Shown here: in pieces, positions 27,754 to 36,523 of the stretch
Layout: every line of letters starts with the position of its first letter
Position numbering within the stretch: the first letter of the stretch is position 1
Source: Sva-07 sp963741755
GTDB taxonomy: Bacteria; Actinomycetota; Acidimicrobiia; Acidimicrobiales; Ilumatobacteraceae
Direction of reading: 5' to 3'
Assembly (NCBI GenBank): GCA_963741755.1
Contig: CAVUJG010000006.1
Coordinates: 62,001-126,000 of the forward strand
Length of the DNA stretch: 64,000 nucleotides
Translations under genes and position numbers: made by a program
The notes under the pieces: model-generated
The model's input: the letters and a program-made list of their open reading frames with translations, nothing else
The model's database searches: none
What the model was told of the DNA's origin: nothing

Positions 27754-28360
27754 TCAGGTTGGAGCGAGTGCGGCGCGCAGGAAGGCTCGGAGTTCGTCGC
27801 GGAGGTGGCGCAGGCCGGCGGGGGTGGGTTGCCAACCGACGGCTCGCAGCGCCTCGGGCTCCGTGGCGATGCCGGTGAGCGTGGCATAGCCCAGAGCTGC
27901 GACCAGCCTCGGGTCGCCACGTCGGAGTCGGCCGGCGTCCATCTCGGCGGCGAGGTAGCCGACCGCCCGATCGACGAGCGACTGGATGCGCGCCCGCAGG
28001 CGCTCGGCCGGTTCCGAGTCGAGCCGGCTCACCTCGCGGATCAAGCCCGAGCAGCGCCGGTCGGCGCACGGCGGGGCGGAAGACCGCTCGCACGACGGCA
28101 TCGATCCGATCGAGCGGATCGTTCGGAGCGGCGCGCAGTGCCGCATCGATCACGATCACCAACTCGGCGGCGGCGACGGCGAGCACCTCGTCGACCAGTG
28201 CGTCCTTCGACTCGAACCAGTACAACACCGTCTGCTTGCGCACCCCGACGGTGCGTGCGATCTCGTCGAGCGACACCGCGTCGACGCCGCGCATGCCGAA
28301 CAGGTCGAGCGCAACTTCGAGAATCCGCTCTCGTGTCGACCGCTCACTCACGGCACACAC
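27754..28360 (-). pseudogene. TetR-family transcriptional regulator, one frameshift
   Basis: The N-terminal helix-turn-helix is intact: RERILEVALDLFGMRGVDAVSLDEIARTVGVRKQTVLYWFESKDALVDEVL. The ligand domain continues in another frame after one extra base near 28043 (LIREVSRLDSEPAERLRARIQSLVDRAVGYLAAEMDAG) to the stop at 27754. Starts at 28360 or 28351 (both GTG) are possible; 28351 gives SERSTRERI. It diverges from the acyl-CoA reductase operon across a gap with two palindromes, so it is the likely repressor of that operon. Confidence 0.83.
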
Positions 28361-28367
28361 CCGGGTC

Positions 28368-28414
28368 TTCTCGTGAACACTTCCACCTCTGAGAGGTGAA
28401 GTTGTTCACGAGAA
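28368..28414. promoter_or_regulatory. 47-bp nested palindrome upstream of the TetR gene
   Basis: The outer arms TTCTCGTGAACA (28368-28379) and TGTTCACGAGAA (28403-28414) are perfectly complementary. The inner palindrome CACCTCTGAGAGGTG (28384-28398) has 7-bp arms round a central G. Located 8-17 bp upstream of the tetR start, it is a plausible autoregulatory operator or a palindromic repeat element. Confidence 0.6.
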
Positions 28415-28444
28415 CGGCAGGAGGCGGGGCCGAATGACTCATCT

Positions 28445-28458
28445 CTACCAATTGGTAG
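28445..28458. promoter_or_regulatory. Perfect palindrome CTACCAATTGGTAG, likely TetR operator
   Basis: A 14-bp perfect palindrome in the divergent gap, 25 bp upstream of the GTG at 28483. Its size and position suit a TetR-family operator that controls the acyl-CoA reductase operon. Confidence 0.65.
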
Positions 28459-28482
28459 ACGATCGTGCTAGAAAGGTCAACC

Positions 28483-30838
28483 GTGATCGCCGAATCGCTC
28501 GCCGGGAAACGGATCGCCATCACCGGCGCGACCGGGTTCGTCGGCACGGCGCTCGTCGAGCGCCTGCTGCGATCGGTGCCCGACTGCGAGCTCGTCCTGC
28601 TCGTCCGCGACGGTCAGCGAACGAGTGCCGCACGCCGGACCGACCGTGAGATCTTCAAGAACGACGCGTTCGATCGACTGCGTGCGCAGTGCACCGAACA
28701 GGGCGTCGACTTCGCGACCGTCGCCGGTCGCGTCACCACGATCGCCGGCGACGTCACCCGCGATGGCCTGGGACTGAGCGACACCGACCGGGCAATCTTC
28801 GCCAGCTGCGACACCGTGATCCACTCCGCCGCCGCGGTGTCGTTCGACTCGCCGCTCGACTCGGCCGTCGAGATCAACCTGCTCGGCCCGTCACGCATCG
28901 CCGATCTCTGCAACGCCATCGGCATCACCCCGCACCTCGTGGCCGTGTCGACCTGCTACGTGGCAGGCAACCGCCGCGGCAACGCGCCGGAGAAGCTCGT
29001 CAGCGACGGCCCGTTCGACATCGGCATCGACTGGCGCAACGAAGTGAAGGCGAGCCGCCGGCTGCGTTCCGACGCCGACGCCGCGAGCCGCAGCCGCGAG
29101 CAACTCGAAGCGTTCCGCAAGGAAGCTCGCACCGAACTCGGCGCCGCCGGCGCACCAGCGCTCGCCTCGAAGACCGAGCAGCTGCGCGAGAAGTGGGTCA
29201 AGGACCAACTGGTCGACGCGGGCCGGGCACGCGCCGCAAGCGTCGGTTGGCCCGATGCCTACGCGTTCACCAAGGCACTCGGCGAGCAGGCGCTGACCGA
29301 CGTCAAGGGCCCGGTGCCGGTGTCGATCGTCCGCCCGTCGATCATCGAATCCGCGCTCGCCGAACCGAAGCCCGGCTGGATCCGCGGGTTCCGGATGGCC
29401 GAGCCGGTGCTGATCTCCTACGCCCGGGGTCTGCTCGACGAGTTCCCCGGCGTGCCCGAGGGAACCGTCGACGTCATCCCCGTCGACATCGTCGTCGCCT
29501 CGATCATCGCGGTCGCTGCCCTCGGGCCCGGAGCGAGCGCCAGAGATCACGCAGGTGGCCTCGGGCGGCATCAACCCGCTGAAGTACCGGATGCTCGTCG
29601 ACAACGTGAGCGGCTGGTTCCTCGAACACCCGATCTACGACTCCAAGGGCCAGCCCATCGTCGTTCCCGAGTTCCGGTTCCCCGGACGTGGCCGCGTCCA
29701 GGGCCAGCTGAACCGGGCCAAGACAATCCTGACCGTCGGCGAGAAGGTGTTGCAGAACCTCCCACTGCGCGGGCGCCAAGCCGAATGGTCGGCCCAGGTC
29801 GAAACGAAGCGCACCGAGGTCGAGCGGGCGCTCACCTACGTCGAGCTGTACGGCCTGTACACCGAGTGCGAGGCGATCTACCAGGTCGACAACCTGATGC
29901 TCACGTGGGGCGAGCTCGACGACGCCGACCGGGCGACGTTCAACTTCGACCCACGCTCGGTCGACTGGCCGACCTACATCACCCAGATCCACCTCCCGTC
30001 GATCGTCAAGCACGCCCGGGTCAAGACCACGCCCGGTCCGTCACCGTCGTCGGACCGGATGGCACGGCTGCGCAAGCAGGTACTCGACCCGAAGCGCCAG
30101 GTCGTTGCGTTCGACCTCGAGAACACGTTGATCTCGTCGAACGTCGTCGAGAGCTACTCGTGGCTCGCCACCCGGCGCCTCGACACGCCGGAACGAATCC
30201 GATACGCGCTGCGCACGCTCGTCGAGGGACCCGGCCTGCTGAAGCTCGATCGCTCGGACCGCAGCGACTTCCTGCGCTACTTCTACCGACGCTACGAGGA
30301 CGCCCCGGTCGAGCAGATCGAAGCCGACGCCCGAGAGATGTTCGGCCAGATCATCATGACCAAGTCGTTCCCCGAGGGCATGCGCCGGGTCCGCCAGCAC
30401 CGCGCGCTCGGCCACCGGACGATCCTGATCACCGGGGCGCTGAGCTTCAACGTCGAGGGGCTGCGGCCGCTGTTCGACGAGATCGTCGCCGCCGAGATGT
30501 CGATCAAAGCGGACAACACGTACTCGGGCGAGATGCACACCGTGCCCCCGACCGGCGAGGCCCGGGCGCAGGTGCTCGCCGACTACTGCGACGCCGAAGG
30601 ATTCGACCTCGATGAGTGCGTCGCCTACGCCGACTCGTCGTCCGACCTCCCCCTGTTCGAAGCGGTCGGATTCCCGGTGGCGGTCAATCCCGAGACTCGC
30701 CTCGCAGCGATCGCCCGCAAGCGAGGCTGGCTCGTCGAACACTGGAGCAAGGCCCCGGGCGGTCCACGTCCGCGACTTCCGATCGGGCCGTTGCTGTCCG
30801 AACGCCAGCGCAACGAACGCTTCGGAGCACGAGCATGA
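28483..30838 (+). pseudogene. Fatty acyl-CoA reductase fused to a HAD-like domain, one frameshift
   Basis: GTG 28483 is chosen because GAAAGG sits 6 bp upstream. The N-terminal half is a male-sterility-type SDR: TGATGFVG at 14-21 binds NADPH, and YAFTK provides the catalytic Tyr and Lys. It should reduce a long acyl-CoA to alcohol or aldehyde. An extra G near 29530 shifts the frame; the rest continues (GINPLKYRMLVDN) into a HAD-IB domain with FDLENTLISSN, ITGAL and YADSSSDLPL. In the HAD motif the second Asp of DxD is Glu, so phosphatase activity is uncertain. The total is about 785 aa, one protein if the shift is an error. It leads an operon of lipid-type enzymes. Confidence 0.85.
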
Positions 30839-30842
30839 TCTA

Positions 30843-30901
30843 CCACCGTTTGCGTGTCATTTCGGATGGCCCGGTCCATCCGTTCTGCAACGCAAACGTG
30901 G
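30843..30901. repeat. Nested hairpin between the acyl-CoA reductase and dehydrogenase genes
   Basis: The outer arms GTTTGCGT (30848-30855) and ACGCAAAC (30890-30897) extend with CCAC/GTGG across a bulged C. The inner arms CGGATGG (30863-30869) and CCATCCG (30876-30882) close a CCCGGT loop. It fills most of the 82-bp gap inside the operon and could be an attenuator, an RNA-processing site or a palindromic repeat. Confidence 0.6.
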
Positions 30902-30920
30902 ATGCGGCGCGGGTGGTGGC

Positions 30921-32134
30921 GTGAAGGCGCTGCAGGTCTCGCGGTCGGTGCGCAAGCTCGGCATGGCGCGTATCGCCTCGGCCATCTCGCCGGTCACCGC
31001 CACGAAGCTCGGACCGCTCGAGTTCACCTCGGTCGACCAGCCCGAACTGCCCGGTCCGGGCTGGCATCGCGTGCACACCCGGCTTGCCGGCATCTGCGGA
31101 TCCGACCTCTCGCTCGTCGAGGGTCATGCATCGCTCTACTTCGAGGACTGGGTGTCGTTCCCGTTCGTCCCCGGCCACGAGGTGGTCGGCGAACTCGACG
31201 ACGGCACCCGCGTGATCCTCGAACCGGTGCTCGGCCACGAAGCCCGCGGCTTCGCTCCCCCGTTCGAGGGCGCCGCGCCCGGCGACGGCGACGACTACGC
31301 CCACCTCGCCACGGGTCCGCTGGAGCCAGGCATCCAGACCGGGTTCTGCTGCTCGACCGGTGGTGGTTGGGCCCCCGAGTTCGTCGCCCACGAGTCACAG
31401 CTCCATCGCATCGACGACACCGACCCAGCAACGGCATGCCCGACGAGCGCGCCGTGCTGGTCGAGCCGTTCGCCGGCGGCATCCACGCCGCACTGCTCGC
31501 GGCGCCGGTCGTCGCTGCACGCCAGGACACGTCGGCACCTGCGATCGTCGCCGTGCTCGGCGCCGGCACGATGGGCCTCGCGGCCATCGCCGGCCTTCGC
31601 CGCTACGTGCCCGACGTCCGCATCATCGCCGGCGCCCGATACCCCCACCAGCGCCAGTTCGCCAAGGAGTTCGGCGCCGACGTCGTCGTCGCCCCCGACG
31701 AACTCCCCCGAGCGGTGCGGCGAGCCGCCGGCTGCCACATGGTCGGCGACCACCTGTCGTCGGGTGCGCACGTCACCATCGACGCCGTCGGCACCAGCGC
31801 CACGGTCGCCGACTGCCTCCGGATCACCCGCCCCCGCGGACGCGTCGTACTGCTCGGCATGCCGGCCGACGTCACGCTCGACCTCACCGGCCTGTGGCAC
31901 CGCGAGACCGAACTCAAGGGCGCCTACACCTACGGCACCGAGCACCTGCCAGATGGCCGCACGGTTCGCACGTTCGACCTCGCCATCGAGACCGCCACCG
32001 AGCTGCGCGCCGAGCGGCTGCTCTCGGCCACCTATCCCCTGTCCGACCACGTCGACGCCATCGCCCACGCCGCCACCGCCGGCCGCCGCGGCGCTGTCAA
32101 AGTGGCCTTCGATCTGCGCAAGGAAGACACCTGA
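30921..32134 (+). pseudogene. Zinc-type alcohol dehydrogenase (MDR), one frameshift
   Basis: A GTG start gives VKALQVSRSVRKLGMARIAS. RLAGICGSDLSLVEG carries the first catalytic-zinc cysteine and FVPGHEVVGEL the His-Glu pair. A one-base loss near 31436 shifts the frame; the rest resumes with ERAVLVEPFAGGIHAALLA and the Rossmann loop VLGAGTMGLAAIAGLRRYV. It ends at a TGATG overlap with the LarA-like gene. The family interconverts alcohols and aldehydes with NAD(P); by context it may handle long-chain aldehydes or alcohols from the preceding reductase. Confidence 0.83.
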
Positions 32135-33720
32135 TGCCTCGCCCCGGATTCGTACTCGACGTCGACAAGTCGACGCCGCCCACCCTGTTCTGGCACGGCG
32201 AGGGCTTCCGACTCGAGAAGCTGCCCGCCGATCGCTCGCGGGTCATCTACGCACCCGAGCCGCACGACGCCATCGACGACATCGACGGCGCCATCCGCGC
32301 CTCGCTGCTGAACCCGATCGAGATGGACCCGCTGCCGTCGCTGCTGTTCCCCGGCATGAAGCTCACGATCGCGTTCGACGACGTGTCGCTGCCGCTGCCC
32401 AAGATGCGTCGCCCGGACCTCCGCCAACGGATCATCGAACAGGTGCTGACGATGGCCGCCGACGCCGGCGTCGACGACGTGCAACTCGTCGCCGCACTGG
32501 CGCTGCACCGCCGGATGCACGAATTCGAACTGCGCCACGCCCTCGGCGACCGTGTCTACGACGCGTTCGAGCCACGGGGCCTCCTCACGCAACACGACGC
32601 CGAGGACCCCGACAACCTCGCGTTTCTCGGCACCACCGACCAGGGCGAAGAGATCGAGATCAACAAGCGCGCCGCCGAGTCGGACCTGCTCGTCTACGTC
32701 AACATCAACCTCGTCGCCATGGACGGCGGCTGGAAGTCGACCGCCGTGGGCCTCGCCAGCTATCGCTCGCTGCGCCACCACCACAACCCGACCACCATGG
32801 AGGCGTCGCACTCGTTCATGGACCAGCATGCGTCCGAGCTCCACAAGAGCACGTGGCGGATGGGCAAGGTCATGCGTGACCACGGCCCCAAGGTGTTCCA
32901 GATCGAAACGACGCTCAACACCGACACGTTCCCGCAGCCGTTCGAGTTCCTGTCGAAGCGCGAGTGGGAGTGGAACGCCAAGGATCGGGCGCTCTACCTG
33001 GGCACCGCGAAATCGGTCGCGAAGCTGCCGGCGCGAACCGCCCGCAAGATCTTCCACGGCATCGAGGCGCCCCACCAGATGACCAGCATCCAGTGCGGCG
33101 AGGTCGAGGCGGTCCACAAGGTCACCACGCAGAACGTGTACGACCAGCAACTCGTCGAGGTCGAAGGCCAGACCGACATCCTCACGATGGGCATCCCGTA
33201 CATCTGCCCGTACAACGTCCACTCGATCATGAATCCGATCCTGGTGATGTGCACCGGGCTCGGCTACTTCTTCAACCTGTACCGCGGCAAGCCGCTCGTG
33301 CGTGAAGGTGGCGTGGTGATCCTCACCCACCCGACCACCAACGAGTTCCACCCGGTGCATCACCCCAGCTACATCGACTTCTTCGAGGAAGTGCTCGCCG
33401 ACACTCGCGACCCGCACGTGATGTCACAGAAGTGGGAGAAGCAGTACGCCGAGGACGACTGGTACCGCCACCTGTACCGCACCACGAACGCCTACCACGG
33501 CGTGCACCCGTTCTACATGTGGTACTGGGGCAGCCACGCCATGAAGCACGTCGGCAAGGTGATCATCGTCGGCGGCGACGCGGCAACGGTCCGCAAGCTC
33601 GGCTTCACGCCGGCGTCGACGATGAACGACGCGTTCGAGATCGCCTCCGACACCGTCGGCCGCTCCCCCACGATCACCCACATCAAGACGCCGCCACTGA
33701 TGATCGCGGACGTGAAGTAG
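32134..33720 (+). CDS. LarA-like protein (DUF2088, lactate racemase N-terminal domain)
   Basis: 528 aa. Residues 75-215 match the LarA N-terminal domain: FDDVSLPLP (81-89), ALALHRRM with His125, INKRAAESDLLVYVNIN (176-192) and GGWKS with Lys201. Lactate racemase binds a nickel-pincer cofactor on a lysine, with several histidines in catalysis. Here the segment that in LarA holds a second catalytic His (PHFFAG-like) reads NLVAMDGG, so that His appears missing. The C-terminal about 300 residues are aromatic-rich and not assigned. The start overlaps the dehydrogenase stop. No LarE/LarC-type maturation genes are in the window. A racemase role is unproven. Confidence 0.8.
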   Translation: MPRPGFVLDVDKSTPPTLFWHGEGFRLEKLPADRSRVIYAPEPHDAIDDIDGAIRASLLNPIEMDPLPSLLFPGMKLTIAFDDVSLPLPKMRRPDLRQRIIEQVLTMAADAGVDDVQLVAALALHRRMHEFELRHALGDRVYDAFEPRGLLTQHDAEDPDNLAFLGTTDQGEEIEINKRAAESDLLVYVNINLVAMDGGWKSTAVGLASYRSLRHHHNPTTMEASHSFMDQHASELHKSTWRMGKVMRDHGPKVFQIETTLNTDTFPQPFEFLSKREWEWNAKDRALYLGTAKSVAKLPARTARKIFHGIEAPHQMTSIQCGEVEAVHKVTTQNVYDQQLVEVEGQTDILTMGIPYICPYNVHSIMNPILVMCTGLGYFFNLYRGKPLVREGGVVILTHPTTNEFHPVHHPSYIDFFEEVLADTRDPHVMSQKWEKQYAEDDWYRHLYRTTNAYHGVHPFYMWYWGSHAMKHVGKVIIVGGDAATVRKLGFTPASTMNDAFEIASDTVGRSPTITHIKTPPLMIADVK

Positions 33721-33728
33721 GGATCTCG

Positions 33729-34727
33729 ATGGTCGACCGGAACCTCCAGCGGGCTCAGCGGGCCGCAGGCGTCGCCGAGGACGCCGTGCGGCGCGCCACG
33801 ATGCCGCTGCGCAACTTCGGGTTCCCGTACCGGGCGCCGACGGTCCCCCGTGGCGTCGAGGTGCCGCCCGAGGTCTCCGGGCTCGGCGCTCACTACGACA
33901 CCGACTGGGCGCGCCGCCCACTGGCGTCGTCCGTACGCACGGTGATCGTCGAAGGCCCCGTGCGTCTTGCCGCTCGCGTGCTCGCATCGCCCGAGATCGT
34001 CGGCACCGACCGGCTCGCCGACCTCGCAGCGCTCGAGGATCCGCCTGCGGTGATCTTCGCGCCGAACCACCACAGCCACCTCGACACCGGCCTGATGATC
34101 CGCTCCGTGCCGGCGGCGTGGCGTCACAAGCTGGTGGTCGCCGCCGCCGCCGACTACTTCTTCGACAAGAAGTGGAAAGCGGCGCTGTCGGCGCTGTCGC
34201 TGAACGCGATCCCGATCGACCGCGAGATCACCGGGCGCAAGTCGTCCGACCTGATCAAGGGTCTCGTCGACGACGGCTACAGCCTCGTGATCTATCCCGA
34301 GGGCGGGCGCTCCCCCGACGGATGGGGGCAGGACTTCAAGGGCGGCGCCGCCTATGTTGCGGCGCGCACGGGCGCTCCGGTCGTACCCGTGTTCATCGAC
34401 GGCACCGGAGCGATCTTCGGCAAGGGCATGAAGCGCCCGAAGCCCGGCCGAGCGAAGGTCGTGTTCGGCGCACCGCTGCGGCCCGAACCGGACGAGTCGA
34501 CCCGTCGGTTCACCGCTCGGATCGACGCCGCCGTCACCACGCTCGGCGACGAAGCGATCACCGACTTCTGGACCGCCCGTCAACGGGCCGCGGCCGGCAC
34601 CAGCCCGACGCTCACCGGCCCGGACCACACCGGCTGGCGCCGCGACTGGGCGCTCGCCGAGCGCCGGAAGCTCGGCACCGCCGGTCTTCGCCGCCGCCAA
34701 CAACGCCGCTGGCCCGACCTCGGCTGA
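33729..34727 (+). CDS. PlsC-type 1-acylglycerol-3-phosphate acyltransferase family protein
   Basis: 332 aa from ATG 33729. The acyltransferase motif I is NHHSHLD (His114 to Asp119, the HX4D catalytic pair) and motif III is YPEGGRS. An N-terminal extension of about 85 residues precedes it. The family moves an acyl chain from acyl-CoA or acyl-ACP to a glycerol phosphate or other alcohol. Placed after an acyl reductase and alcohol dehydrogenase, it could make an ester or ether-lipid intermediate, an inference from context. It begins 8 bp after the LarA-like stop. Confidence 0.88.
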   Translation: MVDRNLQRAQRAAGVAEDAVRRATMPLRNFGFPYRAPTVPRGVEVPPEVSGLGAHYDTDWARRPLASSVRTVIVEGPVRLAARVLASPEIVGTDRLADLAALEDPPAVIFAPNHHSHLDTGLMIRSVPAAWRHKLVVAAAADYFFDKKWKAALSALSLNAIPIDREITGRKSSDLIKGLVDDGYSLVIYPEGGRSPDGWGQDFKGGAAYVAARTGAPVVPVFIDGTGAIFGKGMKRPKPGRAKVVFGAPLRPEPDESTRRFTARIDAAVTTLGDEAITDFWTARQRAAAGTSPTLTGPDHTGWRRDWALAERRKLGTAGLRRRQQRRWPDLG

Positions 34728-34774
34728 GCCAACCCGTAGCCTGAGGGCGTGGCGAACGACATGCTGGTGCCGAC

Positions 34775-35527
34775 ATGAAGGTGCAGTGGGTCGGGCACGC
34801 GTCGGCGCTGGTCGAGGTCGGCGGGCAGCGCATCCTCACCGATCCGTTGTTGACCCGGCGGGTCGCCCACCTCCGACGGCGCCGACCTCTCCCGACCCCG
34901 GACGTCGCCGATGTCGACACCGTGCTGTTGTCGCACGCGCATCTCGATCATCTGCACCTGCCATCGCTCAAGCGGATCCGCCCGACGGCCCGATTCATCA
35001 CGCCGGTCGGCACGGGACGCCTGCTCACCGCTGCCGGCTTCCAGGACGTCACCGAGGTGCGCGTCGGCGACCGGATCGACCTCGACGGGCCGCTCGTGAC
35101 CGCCGAGGTGGTCCCCGCGGCGCACAAGCACGGGCGCGGACCTCACAGCCGCGTCTCGGCACCGCCGGTCGGCTACGTCGTCAGCGGTGCAGGCCGTCGC
35201 GTCTACTTCCCGGGCGACACCGACCTGTTCGACACCATGTCCGACCTGCACGACATCGACATTGCGCTGTTGCCGATCTGGGGATGGGGATCGTCGCTCG
35301 GCATCGGTCACCTCGATCCGACGCGGGCAGCGACCGCAACCGGACTGATCCGGCCGGGCATCGTCGTGCCGATCCACTGGGGAACCTACGCTCCGGAGGA
35401 TGGCCGTCGTCACCTGCCCCACTGGTTCGACTCGCCACCCGAGCAGTTCGAGACCGCGCTCGCCGACGCCGGGCTCTCGGATCACCTCCACCTGCTGCAC
35501 CCAGGCGAGTCGGTGACCGTGCCGTGA
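34775..35527 (+). CDS. Metallo-beta-lactamase-fold hydrolase (UlaG/NAPE-PLD-like)
   Basis: 250 aa. The metal site is complete: SHAHLDH (His54, His56, Asp58, His59), then AAHKHG, the YFPGDTD Asp and PIHWGTY His. The N terminus MKVQWVGHASALVEVGG is typical of the UlaG/NAPE-phospholipase D branch, which hydrolyses phosphodiesters or lactones. Next to lipid genes, a phospholipid-type substrate is possible. The GTG of the next gene overlaps its stop. Confidence 0.87.
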   Translation: MKVQWVGHASALVEVGGQRILTDPLLTRRVAHLRRRRPLPTPDVADVDTVLLSHAHLDHLHLPSLKRIRPTARFITPVGTGRLLTAAGFQDVTEVRVGDRIDLDGPLVTAEVVPAAHKHGRGPHSRVSAPPVGYVVSGAGRRVYFPGDTDLFDTMSDLHDIDIALLPIWGWGSSLGIGHLDPTRAATATGLIRPGIVVPIHWGTYAPEDGRRHLPHWFDSPPEQFETALADAGLSDHLHLLHPGESVTVP

Positions 35528-36520
35528 CGCAACATGCCATCCGACGCTTCGCTGGGGTTGCGTCGATCGTGGCGCATCGTGATTGACGCTGCGTGCACCA
35601 CGGAGCAGCAGTCCACGCCTCAGCCAACGCTCACGTCGACGACCTCGACGACCACGACCACGACCACCACGACGGTGCCGCCCGAGACGACCACGACCGA
35701 AGCACCGCCAGAAACGACGTCGACGACCACGCCGGCCGGCCCGGCCGACGCACTGGTCCCGCTGTTGGTCGGCGGCGCGAGCGACGGCGGGTGGCTCTTC
35801 CTCGGCGCGTGGCAACAGGACCGCTGGCAGGAGTCGACCGACCCGTCGGGCAACCCGATCCGCCCGGGCATCGAAGCGGGCACGGCGTTCGTCGTGAGCA
35901 ACCTCGACGGCGAGACACCGGCCACGCTCGGCGAGAACACCGAGGCCTGCTTCGACGGTCAGGTCGGCCCCACGATCGACGTCGAGGTGGCAGCACCCGA
36001 GCCGCCGGGATACGGGTACAACGCCGTTGCGGTGTTCCAGCAGCCGTGGGCGCTCAAGCCTCGGCCCGTCGCCGTCACCTCGACCGCACCAGAGACGTAT
36101 CAGGCACTCGGCGAGGCGGCCTTCGCCGACGAGCCGGTCGACGCGACCCAGGGCGCGATCGAACAGCTCGTGGTCACCGACCTCGACGGCGACGGCGACG
36201 ATGAGGCCCTCGCATCGTTCGAGTTCGTCCAGCCGAGCGCCGGCCCCGGCGCCCCCGGCGATCTCGCTGCGCTGCTCATCATCGACGCGACGACTCGTGC
36301 CACCGAGACCGTGCTGCTGTCGGCGGTCGACGAGAATCTCGACGACGGGTCGTTCCCGATCATCGAGCGTTACCGGGTGCTCGATGTGGCCGACCTCAAC
36401 GGCGACGGACGCATGGAGGTCCTGGTGCATGCCTGGTACTACGAAGGTGCCGCCGTCATCGCCTACACCTACGACGGCACCGAACTCACCGAAGTACTCG
36501 CCGCCGGCTGCGGCGCCTGA
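35524..36520 (+). pseudogene. Secreted lipoprotein with Thr-rich linker, frameshift in the signal peptide
   Basis: The likely start is GTG 35524, which overlaps the preceding stop (GTGA) and gives the signal-like TQHAIRRFAGVASIVA. The frame then closes, and a second frame supplies AACTTEQQ, a lipobox Cys followed by a typical mature start, so a one-base change near 35570 splits the signal peptide. A later ATG at 35534 lies in the second frame but yields too short a hydrophobic core. The mature protein has a Thr/Pro linker and a domain of about 250 residues with DLDGDGDDEAL and DLNGDGRMEVLV, which resemble calcium-binding FG-GAP/EF-hand-like loops. Function unknown. Confidence 0.7.
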
Positions 36521-36523
36521 GCG

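Noticed and set aside
30835..30924. Small open frame of about 30 codons between the acyl reductase and dehydrogenase
   Set aside because: It is made almost entirely of the hairpin sequence, with no ribosome site or similarity.
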